From Brevundimonas basaltis (GTDB lineage Bacteria > Pseudomonadota > Alphaproteobacteria > Caulobacterales > Caulobacteraceae): 64,000 nucleotides of DNA. The stretch spans positions 124,001 through 188,000 of the forward strand of contig NZ_JACHFZ010000003.1 of the NCBI RefSeq assembly GCF_014202075.1, read 5' to 3'. Position 1 is the first letter of the stretch. The number at the start of each line of letters is the position of its first letter. The notes under the pieces were generated by a model. The model had not been told where the DNA came from, did not search any database, and saw only the letters and a program-made list of their open reading frames with translations. Of the stretch, positions 7,545 through 16,708 are shown in pieces. Made by a program: the position numbers and the translations under genes.

Positions 7545-9980
7545 TCACCGCGCCGGCGCATCCTTCACATACCGATCCAGCCAGCGGGTCATTTCCCACA
7601 GCGTGTGCCCCACCGACTCCCGCGCCCGGTAGCCGTGCGCCTCCAGCGGCAGGACGACGTAGCGCACCGTCGCGCCGTTGCCCTTCAGCGCCGCATAGAA
7701 CCGCTCCGACTGCACCGGGAAGGTGCCGGAGTTGTCGTCGGCCTCGCCGTGGATCAGCAGGATCGGCTCATTGACCCGCTTGGCGTAGGTGAAGGGCGAC
7801 ATCTCCGTATAGGTGTCGGTCGCCTCCCAATAGGTGCGCTGCTCGGCCTGGAAGCCGAAGGGCGTCAGGGTGCGGTTGTAAGCCCCCGACCGGGCGATGC
7901 CGGTGCGGAACAGGTCGGTGTGGGCCAACAGGTTGGCGGTCATGAAGGCGCCGTAGCTGTGCCCCCCGACGGCGATCCGGTCGCGGTCGGCCACGCCCAT
8001 CCCGACCACCGCGTCGACCGCCGCCTGCGCCGAGGCGGTCAGCTGTTCGATATAGGTGTCATTGGGTTCGGCCCCGTCGACGCCGACGATCGGCATCGAG
8101 GGATCATCCAGCACCGCATAGCCCTGGGTCAGCAGGAACAGGTGGCTGGAGCCGCCCGGTCGAACGAAGCGGTTGGCGCTGTCGACCACCTGTCCGGCCA
8201 CGGCGGCATCGGTGAACTCGGCCGGATAGGCCCACATCACCAGCGGCAGCGGCCCGTCACGGTCCCGGTCGTAGCCGGCCGGCAGATACAGCGTGCCCGA
8301 CAGCTGCACCCCGTCCTTGCGCGTGTAGGTGATCAACTGACGCGACACGCCCGCCAGCTGCGGGGCCGGATCGGGGAAGGTCGTCAGGGCGTCGGGCGTC
8401 TGTCCATCCAGATTGCGGACATACAGGTTCGGCGGGTCGTTGCGGGTCTCGCGCCGCGTCACCAGCCGCCGCGCGTCGTCGTCCAGGATGCCGACGATGG
8501 TCTCGTAATCGCCGCTGGCCGATGTCCACAGCCGCTCGGTCTCGCCGTTGGACAGGTCCATGGTCGCGAGGAACGGATACTCGCCTTCACGCGTCGCCCC
8601 GGCCCCGGTCATCAGCACCCGTCCATCCGATGTGAACCGCGCCACCGGGAAACCCGCGGCGTTCGGTTCGGTCACCGGGAAGCCCGGATCGTTGTAGCGG
8701 TCCTGATAGTTGCGCTCGAGCAGGACCCGACCCTCGCCCGGATCGGACGGATCGACGACGAAGCGCGTCTCATGCCGGCTGTTGAACCAGCGGCTGTAGA
8801 CCAACGCCGTATCCGCATCGCCCCAGGTCACGCCCGCGTAGCGTTCTGACAGATCGACCAGCCGGGTCGGCTCGGCATCGAACGGCGCCGCCAGCATGAA
8901 CACGCGGTCTCGCACGTCTGCGGGGTTGCGCGGATCGCCGCCGTCCTGGGCCTCGGCCCAGACCAGGGTCGCGGGCGCGTCCGAGCGCCAACTGACCGAG
9001 CGCGGCCCCGGCGCGGTGGCGTCGAAGGCCGTGGGAATGTCATCGCGCAGCGGCAGGTCGGCGACGCGGTGCACGATCCGGCCCTGTAGATCGGTGACCA
9101 CCACCTCGGTCGGGAACAGCCGCGCGGGCACGACATAGCTCCAGGGCCGCTTGACCGTCGTCTTGAGCAGATAGCGCCCGTCCGGCGAGACGCTCGCGCC
9201 CAGATGCACCGCCGGCTCTCCGATCGGGCGCGCCCGTCCCTGCAACGGGACCAGCGTCAGCTGCGAGGTGAAATAGTGCTCGAACAGCGCCTCGTCGCCA
9301 GCGTTGGCGAGCAGGTCCTGATAGGTCCGCACCGGCGCCGCCCGGCCCATGCTCTCCTCGACCGTCGGCCCCGACGGCGGCCCGGACACGTCCGGCGCCG
9401 CGCGTCGGCCGGCGGGAACCATCTGCGCCATCAGACCCGAGCTGTCGGGCAGCCAGTCGAAGGCGCCCCCCGCCGTCGCATTGATCCTTGCGTCCGTCAG
9501 CTTGCGGGCCTGCCCGCTCGCCACATCCGCGAGCCACAGCTCCAGCCCCGTCGGCGCATCCATCAGGAACGCCACGGACCGGCCGTCCGGGGACCAGTTC
9601 GGCGATGTGAAGCGCGAATTGGCCGGCAAGGTCACCGCCCGCGCCTCGCCGCCCGTCACCGGCTGGAAGCTCAACCCCGTCAGCCAGCTGACCCGGCTGT
9701 TGGCCGGCCCGTTGTTGCGCGGATTGATCCGGTATCCCGCCAGCCGCAGCATCGGCTCGGCCAGTTCCGCGATCGGCGGCAGGTTCGACCGGTCGAACAG
9801 GGCGAGCGTCGTCCTGTCCGGGCTCAGGCTCGGCGTCGGCGTCGGCTTCTTGTCGAGGATGTCGGCGATGGGGGCCGGCGGCTGCTGATAACTCAGCCCG
9901 TCCTGGGCCAGCGCCGGTCCGCCCAGGGCGGCGAGCAGCACGAAAGCGGGCACGGCCCGGGCGAGTAGACGATGACGCAT
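7545..9980 (-). CDS. secreted S9 (prolyl oligopeptidase) family peptidase, glutamyl-endopeptidase-like
   Basis: This 811-residue protein has a Sec signal peptide (MRHRLLARAVPAFVLLAALG, cut after ALAQ). A long beta-propeller-like region follows (roughly 60-560), then a C-terminal alpha/beta hydrolase. The catalytic serine is in GGHSYGAFM (about Ser675), the acid in HGEADDNSGT (about Asp748) and the base in LEAHGYRAR (about His782). The MWAYPAEFTD segment resembles the glutamyl-endopeptidase subgroup of S9. It probably cleaves peptides in the periplasm. The gene stands alone between the R2 repeat and the next operon. Confidence 0.9.
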   Translation of the reverse strand: MRHRLLARAVPAFVLLAALGGPALAQDGLSYQQPPAPIADILDKKPTPTPSLSPDRTTLALFDRSNLPPIAELAEPMLRLAGYRINPRNNGPANSRVSWLTGLSFQPVTGGEARAVTLPANSRFTSPNWSPDGRSVAFLMDAPTGLELWLADVASGQARKLTDARINATAGGAFDWLPDSSGLMAQMVPAGRRAAPDVSGPPSGPTVEESMGRAAPVRTYQDLLANAGDEALFEHYFTSQLTLVPLQGRARPIGEPAVHLGASVSPDGRYLLKTTVKRPWSYVVPARLFPTEVVVTDLQGRIVHRVADLPLRDDIPTAFDATAPGPRSVSWRSDAPATLVWAEAQDGGDPRNPADVRDRVFMLAAPFDAEPTRLVDLSERYAGVTWGDADTALVYSRWFNSRHETRFVVDPSDPGEGRVLLERNYQDRYNDPGFPVTEPNAAGFPVARFTSDGRVLMTGAGATREGEYPFLATMDLSNGETERLWTSASGDYETIVGILDDDARRLVTRRETRNDPPNLYVRNLDGQTPDALTTFPDPAPQLAGVSRQLITYTRKDGVQLSGTLYLPAGYDRDRDGPLPLVMWAYPAEFTDAAVAGQVVDSANRFVRPGGSSHLFLLTQGYAVLDDPSMPIVGVDGAEPNDTYIEQLTASAQAAVDAVVGMGVADRDRIAVGGHSYGAFMTANLLAHTDLFRTGIARSGAYNRTLTPFGFQAEQRTYWEATDTYTEMSPFTYAKRVNEPILLIHGEADDNSGTFPVQSERFYAALKGNGATVRYVVLPLEAHGYRARESVGHTLWEMTRWLDRYVKDAPAR

Positions 9981-10047
9981 GTTCGATCCCCACAGCCCCC
10001 GGTCCGTCCGCGGAGCCTGGCAAGCTAGGGTCGAGGCTCGCCGCCGG

Positions 10048-10842
10048 TCAAGGCTCCCGCGCCGCCGCCCCTGTCATCGCATAACAGCTGGCCCGCGTCG
10101 GCCGCCGACCCTCGCGGTCGCCATAGGCCGCGCGGATCGAGCAGATGTCGGCCGGGCTCAGCTGTCCCTTCCAGCGCTCCGGATTGCAGTAGTTCATGAT
10201 CGAGGCCGCGTCGTAGTAGGTCTCTTCGGCCATCACCGGCTCCGGCGTGCTCATCCGCGCCACACAGTCCGGCGCGCGCGGGCTGACGTGATCGTGGCTG
10301 AACCCCAGCGCGTGCCCCAGTTCGTGCAGGGCGTCGGCGTAGAAGCAGCCCTCGCGCCCGACGCTGCCGCGCCGCCCGCAGATTCGGTTGGTGACCAGGT
10401 ATTCCGCGTTCAGGGTGATCGTCCCGCCGCGCACCAGATTGACCCCCAGATGGCTGGCCGAGGCGAACAGCTCCGGGTCATGCACGATGCGGATCGGAAT
10501 GCGCCGGTTCGGCCCTGACGTCGGGCTGTCGACGCAGTCGGCGCGGATGTCGAAATCGACCCTGGCGACCGCCTCCCACGCCGCGGCCGCCGCCATCACC
10601 CTGTCACGCGCCCAGCCGTCGTCCGCAGCCGGTTCCTGGAAGCACATCGGCACATCGCCGCCCGGCCACATGTCGGCCTCGGCCGGCGGCGGCGCGGGCG
10701 GCGGGGGCGGTGGAGGCGGAGGAGGCGGCGGCGGCGGCGGGATGTAGGCCGGCTCCTGCTCCTGGAAAATCGAACAGGCCGTCATCGGTGCCGCGGCCAG
10801 CGCCGCCAGCACCAGCAACAGAATGACCCGCCACCGCCTCAT
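10048..10842 (-). CDS. lipoprotein with poly-proline tract and matrixin-like metalloprotease domain
   Basis: I use the ATG at 10842 (MRRWRVILL, 264 aa), which has a GAGGGG site. An in-frame ATG at 10857 overlaps the tyrosinase stop codon and is a real alternative. The signal peptide ends in a lipobox (MTACS), so it is probably a lipidated envelope protein. After the Cys comes a tract of 15 consecutive prolines plus more Pro/Ala. The C-terminal domain has the zinc motif HELGHALGFSH (HExxHxxGxxH) with a downstream Met (ASIMNY), typical of matrixin/astacin-like peptidases. It follows a tyrosinase gene with almost no gap; that pairing is unexplained. Confidence 0.85.
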   Translation of the reverse strand: MRRWRVILLLVLAALAAAPMTACSIFQEQEPAYIPPPPPPPPPPPPPPPAPPPAEADMWPGGDVPMCFQEPAADDGWARDRVMAAAAAWEAVARVDFDIRADCVDSPTSGPNRRIPIRIVHDPELFASASHLGVNLVRGGTITLNAEYLVTNRICGRRGSVGREGCFYADALHELGHALGFSHDHVSPRAPDCVARMSTPEPVMAEETYYDAASIMNYCNPERWKGQLSPADICSIRAAYGDREGRRPTRASCYAMTGAAAREP

Positions 10843-10853
10843 GCCCCCGCCCC

Positions 10854-12176
10854 TCATGCCCAGCGCGTCTCCGTCAGCGTCAGCGTCAACTCGATCCACT
10901 CCGCCCGCGCGCCCGGCCGCGCCAGCTCCGGCGCCAGATCCTCCGCGAACACCGTCACAGCCGCCGGCCCGTCGCTCGCCGCCAGCAGGTTCAGCACCTC
11001 CTCGCCGAACCGGAACGGCATCACATAGGGGCCGCGATGGCCGTGATGCCCGTCCCCCGCCTCCGGAATGTGCACGAAGGTCGGCGACGATCCCAGCGAC
11101 CGCTCCCGGCCCCCGGCCGTCATGCTGATCTCCAGCGACCGGTCCTCCAGCGCCGCCTCCCGCGCATAGGCCACCGCCCCCTCGCCCGCGATCATCAGGG
11201 TATCGTCAGCCTCGCGCATCCGCGCCACCGCCTCATCGGGCAGGGTCAGCGTCATCCGCCCGCCCCCCGACGCCGCGACCCGCACCGTCCAGCTCTGTCC
11301 GCCGGTTGGGACCCGCCGCGTCGCCCCCGGCGGCCCCTGCTCGATCACATTGAACACCGGGAACGGATACAGGCGGTCGTACTCGTACCCCAGCGGCCGT
11401 GTCTCCAGCGTCCCGACCACCGGCAGCGCGCCGGCCTCGCCCCCGTCGGCGTCGACGAAGCCGGTCACGGTCAGCGCCGTCCATTCCGCCGGGTACAGGG
11501 CCTTGCCGCTGAGGCCGTGCCAGGTCGCCCACACCCGGTCGACATTGCTGTGATGCAGCCAGAACATCGGATCCCGGGCCGAGGTCCTCGGATGCCGCAT
11601 CGCCCCGCCCATCAGCTGGTGGATGTGGTTGTGGCCGTAGCCCTCGACCATCCCCGCCCCCTCCGGCAGCTTGCCGCAGAAGGTCTCGAAGCCGTCCGAG
11701 GCCAGCTTCGCCGTATAGGGCGACTCCGCCCAGCGCGCCGCGGCGAAGTCCAGCGTCTCCACCCCTCGCGCCCGCTCGCGCTCATACAGCGGCGAGTTCC
11801 GGTCGGTGATCCACGCCGGCAGGAACCGGTGCTCCTGCCAGTCCCAGTAGGGCATGGCGAAGGCGTCGTGCCCGGTCAGCTTCGCGACGATGCGCTCGAA
11901 ATGCGCCAGCTGCTGCCGGTGCCAGGGCAGGAACAGGCCGTTGTTGTGCTGGGACGCCCGGTGATGGATCTGCGTCTGCCGATCCCACGACAGCGCGTCC
12001 CGGCGGCGCTTCATGATCCGCACCGCCTCGGCAAAGGCGACCACGTCGTCGCTGGACGCCGTCAGCCCGCCCGCGCCCTTGCGGATGCGGACCGGCGTCT
12101 GCGCGCCGGCTACGCCTGTTCCGACAATCGCCGCCGCCGCTCCGCCGGCCAGCGCCGCGCGCCGGTTCATCCTCAT
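10854..12176 (-). CDS. tyrosinase family copper oxidase, Tat-type signal
   Basis: I start at ATG 12176 (MRMNRRAALAGG, 440 aa). The NRRAALAGG stretch followed by an Ala-rich hydrophobic segment and AGAQT looks like a twin-arginine signal, fitting export of a folded copper protein. CuA histidines are in IHHRASQHNN and LPWHRQQLAHFE. CuB histidines are in HNHIHQLMGG and FWLHHSNVDRVWATW. Tyrosinases hydroxylate phenols and oxidise catechols to quinones, which can lead to melanin. The C-terminal part (about 260-440) is beta-rich, as in longer bacterial tyrosinases. It is followed directly by the metalloprotease lipoprotein gene. Confidence 0.9.
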   Translation of the reverse strand: MRMNRRAALAGGAAAAIVGTGVAGAQTPVRIRKGAGGLTASSDDVVAFAEAVRIMKRRRDALSWDRQTQIHHRASQHNNGLFLPWHRQQLAHFERIVAKLTGHDAFAMPYWDWQEHRFLPAWITDRNSPLYERERARGVETLDFAAARWAESPYTAKLASDGFETFCGKLPEGAGMVEGYGHNHIHQLMGGAMRHPRTSARDPMFWLHHSNVDRVWATWHGLSGKALYPAEWTALTVTGFVDADGGEAGALPVVGTLETRPLGYEYDRLYPFPVFNVIEQGPPGATRRVPTGGQSWTVRVAASGGGRMTLTLPDEAVARMREADDTLMIAGEGAVAYAREAALEDRSLEISMTAGGRERSLGSSPTFVHIPEAGDGHHGHRGPYVMPFRFGEEVLNLLAASDGPAAVTVFAEDLAPELARPGARAEWIELTLTLTETRWA

Positions 12177-12228
12177 GCAAAGCCCCCGCTCCACAGCCGG
12201 CGCGCGCGCCAGCCTCAACCTCCAGCTT

Positions 12229-12795
12229 TCACGACTCCGCCGCCGGTGTCGAGGCGTCGGGCTCGCCCTGGCCGATGAAGCGCGCCTCGCGGGCGGCGTC
12301 CCACATCTCGCGCAGCCCCTGCCGCGGCTGGTCGACAGCGAACACCGACAGCCGCGCCACCCACACCTCGGACAGCTGGCGCACCGTTTCCGGAACCCAG
12401 CCCGGCGGCTGCTGCCGCGCCCAGTTCAGCGGCGAGACGGCGTTGAAGACCAGCAGGAAGGCCGCCGCCACCATGATCATCCGGCTGGTCCAGCGCCGGT
12501 CGCGCGCGGCCAGTCCTTCGTCGTCCGGCGGCGGACCGGGCGGAAAGGCGAACCGGCCCAGCGCCACCAGGGCGTTCTCGCGGCCGGCGTCGTGGCGGAC
12601 GGCGAGGTCGTGCGCGTCGGCTTTCTCGATCCAGTCGCTCGGCGGATCGGACTCCGACCCGGGTTCAGCGGCGAGTTCAGGTTCAGGCAGGGGCTCCGCC
12701 GCCACGCTCTCGCCCAGCGGCGGGAACGGCGACTCGGCCCGGTGCACCGGGAACGGCTCCAGCGGGATCGGCGGCTCGTCGCGATAGTTCGTCAT
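12229..12795 (-). CDS. single-pass membrane protein of unknown function next to the MBOAT gene
   Basis: The 188-residue protein has a Pro/Glu-rich, probably disordered N-terminus (1-60). One clear membrane helix follows near 105-125 (MIMVAAAFLLVFNAVSPLNW), then a tail of about 65 residues (WVPETVRQLSEVWVARLSVF). GGAGGAGG sits just before the ATG. It begins 15 bases after the MBOAT stop codon, so it is probably co-transcribed. A small membrane partner for the O-acyltransferase is a reasonable guess, but no known domain is recognised. Confidence 0.7.
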   Translation of the reverse strand: MTNYRDEPPIPLEPFPVHRAESPFPPLGESVAAEPLPEPELAAEPGSESDPPSDWIEKADAHDLAVRHDAGRENALVALGRFAFPPGPPPDDEGLAARDRRWTSRMIMVAAAFLLVFNAVSPLNWARQQPPGWVPETVRQLSEVWVARLSVFAVDQPRQGLREMWDAAREARFIGQGEPDASTPAAES

Positions 12796-12810
12796 CCCTC
12801 CTCCAACGCC

Positions 12811-14247
12811 CTAGAACTGGAAATAGATGAACGGGGCCACGCCCTCGGGCCGCACCGCCTCGACCAGCAGTATGGCGGCCCCGATCAGCAGGCCCAGGGT
12901 CAGCGACGGCGCCGTCTTCAGCCGCTCGGCCATCCCCTCCACCGCCCGCGGCGGCAGCCAGTGCATGGCCAGCCCGCCGGCGATGAGCGCCAGCAGCAGC
13001 GGCGTCAGCATCACCACCGGCCCGATCCGCCCCAGCCCCTCGACCATCTGCATCGCCAGTTCGAAACTCTCGGCCCGGAACAGGATCCACCCCAGGCAGA
13101 CGATGTGGAAGGTGACCAGCACCCCGACCAGCGTCCCCCACCGGGACGGGCCCGCCTCCGCCCCGTCACGCCGTTTGAACGCCGCCCGTCCGAGCCGCTC
13201 GATCACCTGCACCCCGCCGTGGAGCGCGCCCCACGCCAGGAAGGTCAGCGCCGCCCCGTGCCACAGACCGCCCAGCACCATGGTGATGAAGACGTTGATG
13301 CAGCTCGAGATCAGCCCCCTGCGCCCGCCCCCCAGCGGCACATAGAGATAGTCCCGCAGCCAGCTGGAAAGGCTGATGTGCCAGCGCCGCCAGAAGGCCT
13401 GCATCGACGCCGCCCGGTACGGCTGGTCGAAATTGCGCGGGAAGGAATAGCCCAGCAGCGCCGCCAGCCCGATGGCCATGTCCGAATAGGCCGAGAAGTC
13501 GCAGTAGATCTGCACCGCATAGCCATAGGTCGCCGCCGCGATGTCCACCGCCCCGAACGCCGTCGGGTCGAAGAACACCGGATCGACCAGGTTCACCGAC
13601 AGCTCCGAGGCGATCACCGTCTTCTTGAACAGCCCCCAGACGATCAGCAGCACCCCGTGCGTCGCCATCACCCGCGTCAGCCGCGGCGTCCGCTCGAACT
13701 GCGGCAGCAGGTCCGCCGCCCGGACGATCGGCCCCGCCACCAGATGCGGGAAGAAGCTGAGCAGCAGCATGACGTCGAGCAGGCTCTTCGCCGGCGGCGT
13801 CTTCCCGCGATGCACGTCGACGACGTAACTGATGCCCTGGAAGGTGAAGAAGGAAATCCCCACCGGCAGCACGATCTGCAGCAGCGGCAGATCCCGCTCC
13901 CAGCCGAACTGCGTCAGCAGCTCGCCCGCCTGTTCGACGAAGAAGCCGTAGTATTTGAAGAAGCCGAGGATGAGCAGGTTGATCGCGACGCCCAGCGCGA
14001 CCAGCCAGCCGCCCCCCTTGGCCCCGGCCCGTCGTTCGCGGTCCCGCGCGATCAGCGCCGCCACGCCCCAGTTCAGAATGGCCGAGGCGATCAACAGACC
14101 GACGAACCGCCAGTCCCACTGCGCATAGAAGAACCAGCTGGCCAGCAGCAGGAACAGCTTGCGCCGCCCGTTCTCGCGATCCAGCGACCACGAGGTGAAA
14201 TAGACGATCAGGAAGAAGACGCCGAACGCCAGCGTGGGGAACAGCAT
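12811..14247 (-). CDS. MBOAT family membrane O-acyltransferase (AlgI/PatA-like)
   Basis: This 478-residue polytopic protein starts MLFPTLAFGVFF, as AlgI-type MBOAT enzymes do. It contains the family's conserved WRRWHISLSSWLRDYLYVPL block (Trp289-His290) and the catalytic His330 in GGLWHGAALTF. FKYYGF, LPVGISFFTFQGISY and FPHLVAGPI are also standard. These enzymes pass acyl groups, usually acetyl, across the inner membrane for O-acetylation of polysaccharide or peptidoglycan. Two SGNH-type proteins upstream on the same strand are the expected periplasmic partners. The acceptor polymer cannot be told from sequence. Confidence 0.93.
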   Translation of the reverse strand: MLFPTLAFGVFFLIVYFTSWSLDRENGRRKLFLLLASWFFYAQWDWRFVGLLIASAILNWGVAALIARDRERRAGAKGGGWLVALGVAINLLILGFFKYYGFFVEQAGELLTQFGWERDLPLLQIVLPVGISFFTFQGISYVVDVHRGKTPPAKSLLDVMLLLSFFPHLVAGPIVRAADLLPQFERTPRLTRVMATHGVLLIVWGLFKKTVIASELSVNLVDPVFFDPTAFGAVDIAAATYGYAVQIYCDFSAYSDMAIGLAALLGYSFPRNFDQPYRAASMQAFWRRWHISLSSWLRDYLYVPLGGGRRGLISSCINVFITMVLGGLWHGAALTFLAWGALHGGVQVIERLGRAAFKRRDGAEAGPSRWGTLVGVLVTFHIVCLGWILFRAESFELAMQMVEGLGRIGPVVMLTPLLLALIAGGLAMHWLPPRAVEGMAERLKTAPSLTLGLLIGAAILLVEAVRPEGVAPFIYFQF

Positions 14248-14289
14248 CTACGGAAGCCCCCCAACGAACGTCACCATTCCCCACTTCCC

Positions 14290-14412
14290 GTCATTCCGGG
14301 GCTTCGCGCCGCGAACAACCCGGAACCCAGGAGTGCCGCTCCGGTCGGCGAGCCACGACTGACGCACGACCGGTCCCGGGTTCCGGGTTCCGCTTCGCGG
14401 CCCCGGAATGAC
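14290..14412. repeat. composite inverted repeat (family R3) between SGNH and MBOAT genes
   Basis: A TCATTCCGGGGC arm at about 14291 faces GCCCCGGAATGA ending at about 14411. Further pairing steps inside include CGGAACCC against GGGTTCCG. The arms also contain related TTCGCG blocks. The element fills the gap between two tandem genes of the O-acylation cluster, so it could reduce read-through or stabilise the upstream message. There is no coding potential. Confidence 0.75.
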
Positions 14413-14436
14413 GATGTTTGAAATGGCGAACCGCAT

Positions 14437-15699
14437 CTACCGCTCGCTCACCGTCCACGCGCCATAGGCGGCCATCAGGTCGCCAGCCAGCATCCCGCCG
14501 ATCCAGTCGGCCCCGGCGCCGGTGAAATGCACCCGGTCGCCGCGCACATAGGGATCGGCCATCAACGCCAGTCGGTCCGCTGAACAGTCGCCGCCCATCC
14601 GCCCATGCCAGTCCCAGAACGCCACACCCATGTCGGCGGCGACCCGTCTCTGCACGTCCCGGACCACCGCCAGAGACGGCGGCGGCGCCCGCTGTCCGTC
14701 GGCGCTGCAGCCGCCGGTCACCCCGGCGCGCTGGCCGTCGGGGGCGCCGAGGATCATCAACGACGCCCGGGGGGCGAGCCGCCGCAACCGCGCCAGCTGC
14801 CCCCGCAGCAGCGCCTCGTAGGCGGCCGCGTCCAGAGCGTCGTCAAAGCCCTCGTTGGCGCCGTAGGCGAGGATGATCAGGTCGGGCCGCCAGGTCGCCA
14901 GCTCCACCGCCACCGTCGCCTCGTCGCGCGAGGCCAGGTCGCGGATCGTCGCCCCGACCCGCCCGAGGTTGGACACCACCAGACCCGGTCCGGCCTTCTC
15001 CAGCCGCACGGACTCGATCACCACGCCGTCGCCCAGCGGGCGAAGCCGCACGTCGTCGGCCGGACGCCCCAGCCGCATCTCGCGGCACACTTCCGCGTCC
15101 GGGCCCGCGCCGTTGAAATCCATCGGACGGACGACGCCGTCGACCTCGACTGCCAGACCCGGTCCGGGCCCCCTCGCCCGTCCGCAGACCCCGACCCGGG
15201 TCACCTCAAAGCCCGGCTCCAGCTCGAAGCCCATCACCGCGTCGCCGGCGGCGACCGATCGGGCGCCGCTCAACCCCATGCGCGGCGCGGGCGCGCCCGC
15301 GGGCGGCTGCAATGGCGCCTGTTCGGTCATCCATCCCGTCGAGCCCACGGCCACATGGAACGGCGCATAGCCATCGTAGGGGATGCCGGGCGGCAGGACG
15401 CCCCGCCCGCCCCGGCCGAATTCCCGCTGCAGCTCGGCCCGCAGCTTGCCGGTGATCCGGTCGCCGGCCGTATGACTGTCGCCGAGTTGCAGGATATGCA
15501 CCGGCCGGGCGCGGCTTCCCCCCGCGTCGATCGCGGCCAGCGCCTCGAAGAATTGCCTCAGACCTGCGGGCTGGCACACCCCGGCGGGGCAGACGCCCCT
15601 GCCCGGCTCCAGGGCCGGCGCGGCTTCGTACGGCGTCTGCGCGAGGACCGGCGGGGCCGCCAAGACCATGGCGACCAGCGCCCCCAGCGCCGTCCTCAT
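14437..15699 (-). CDS. periplasmic SGNH/GDSL-type hydrolase or O-acetyltransferase
   Basis: The 420-residue protein has a Sec signal (MRTALGALVAMVLAAPPVLA) and SGNH motifs. Block I is ILQLGDSHTAGD (catalytic Ser), block III is IILAYGANEGFDD, and block V is DRVHFTGAG with the catalytic His. An inserted beta-rich region (about 140-260) separates blocks I and III, as in large acetyltransferase/esterase members of the AlgX/AlgJ or PatB type. It lies upstream of the MBOAT gene and two bases after the DUF459-like SGNH gene. It is probably the periplasmic transferase or esterase of the cluster. Confidence 0.85.
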   Translation of the reverse strand: MRTALGALVAMVLAAPPVLAQTPYEAAPALEPGRGVCPAGVCQPAGLRQFFEALAAIDAGGSRARPVHILQLGDSHTAGDRITGKLRAELQREFGRGGRGVLPPGIPYDGYAPFHVAVGSTGWMTEQAPLQPPAGAPAPRMGLSGARSVAAGDAVMGFELEPGFEVTRVGVCGRARGPGPGLAVEVDGVVRPMDFNGAGPDAEVCREMRLGRPADDVRLRPLGDGVVIESVRLEKAGPGLVVSNLGRVGATIRDLASRDEATVAVELATWRPDLIILAYGANEGFDDALDAAAYEALLRGQLARLRRLAPRASLMILGAPDGQRAGVTGGCSADGQRAPPPSLAVVRDVQRRVAADMGVAFWDWHGRMGGDCSADRLALMADPYVRGDRVHFTGAGADWIGGMLAGDLMAAYGAWTVSER

Positions 15700-15701
15700 G
15701 C

Positions 15702-16625
15702 TCAGCCCACAGGTGCGGCGGGTGTCGTCGCCGCGGCCGGCGCGGCGAGCCCGGCGTCCCGCTTCAGCCGCTCGGCCACCGGCGCGCTCATCCGCAGGTA
15801 TCCCGCCATCGACATGTGGATGCCGTCGTTGGCCCGCATCAGCACCTTGCGGCCGCTGTCGTTGGCCAGATAGGCCTCATAGCCGCCCTCGTCATTCGAG
15901 GTCAGGGCCGTGGTTTCGAGATAGGGCACGCCCAGCGCCCGCATCCGCGCTTCGACCACGCTGTTGACCAGCGCCATCCGGCCATCGAACCGGCTGCTCT
16001 TCATGCGCGGCAGGCCGACCCAGTAGACCGCCACGTCGCGGCCGCGCAGCATGGCCACCAGATTGTCGACCCGGGTGGCGTAGGCGGCCTTCCAACCTTC
16101 CGTGCCGAAGTCGTGGATGACCCCGTCCAGGCTGATCCCCTGCGCGTCGTTGGTGCCGAACAGGATCACCGCCACGTCGATCGGCGTCTCCTCGATCTGG
16201 CGCTGCGTCTTGGCCTGGATGTCGACGTAGTCGTAGCGCGACAGACCGGTCGAGACCTCGGAGAATTTGGTCACCGTGATCTTGGGCTCGTCGCGCAGGT
16301 CGCGGTACAGGCCGGTATAGAGGCCGTCGGCCATCGAATCCCCGAACACGCCGATGCGCAGCGGCCCCTGCGCCAGCCGTGCCGAGAGCGGCGTCACGGT
16401 CGGGACCGGCGGCGGCGCGGCGGCGGCGGCGCCCGGCGGCGGCGCGGGCAGGCTTGCGGGCGGCGCCGAAGCGTTGGCGCTGTCGCCCAGCATCACCGTG
16501 GGATTGCGCAGCCACGCTCGTCCGTCGGGCGTCAGCAGCAGACCGGCCGCCACCCCGACCAGAAAGATCGCCGTCATTGTGTTGACGCCAGCCTTCAAAA
16601 CGTCCCCCGAACGTGAATCCGCCAA
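15702..16625 (-). CDS. membrane-anchored SGNH protein, DUF459-like
   Basis: An N-terminal membrane anchor (TAIFLVGVAAGLLL, about 18-31) is followed by a Pro/Ala-rich linker (50-80) and an SGNH domain. The SGNH motifs are GVFGDSMADGLYTG (Ser), ILFGTNDAQG (Asn) and ANDGIHMSMAGY (Asp/His). This order matches the DUF459 family. The longest start is a TTG at 16625; an ATG at 16577 (MTAIFLVG) just before the anchor is an equally good choice. It is the first gene of the O-acylation cluster and probably works in the periplasm beside the MBOAT enzyme. Confidence 0.82.
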   Translation of the reverse strand: MADSRSGDVLKAGVNTMTAIFLVGVAAGLLLTPDGRAWLRNPTVMLGDSANASAPPASLPAPPPGAAAAAPPPVPTVTPLSARLAQGPLRIGVFGDSMADGLYTGLYRDLRDEPKITVTKFSEVSTGLSRYDYVDIQAKTQRQIEETPIDVAVILFGTNDAQGISLDGVIHDFGTEGWKAAYATRVDNLVAMLRGRDVAVYWVGLPRMKSSRFDGRMALVNSVVEARMRALGVPYLETTALTSNDEGGYEAYLANDSGRKVLMRANDGIHMSMAGYLRMSAPVAERLKRDAGLAAPAAATTPAAPVG

Positions 16626-16708
16626 GACCTGTCTTTTACCCTATCGAGCCCCGCTGACCATGACGTGCCCGCCTCACGCGAAGAAAAAGGTTAACGCGCG
16701 CCGACGAT

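Noticed and set aside
12013-14421. 802-codon open frame on the plus strand
   Set aside because: It is the antisense of the tyrosinase 5' part, the membrane protein and MBOAT genes. Composition is Arg/His/Gln-rich and without pattern.
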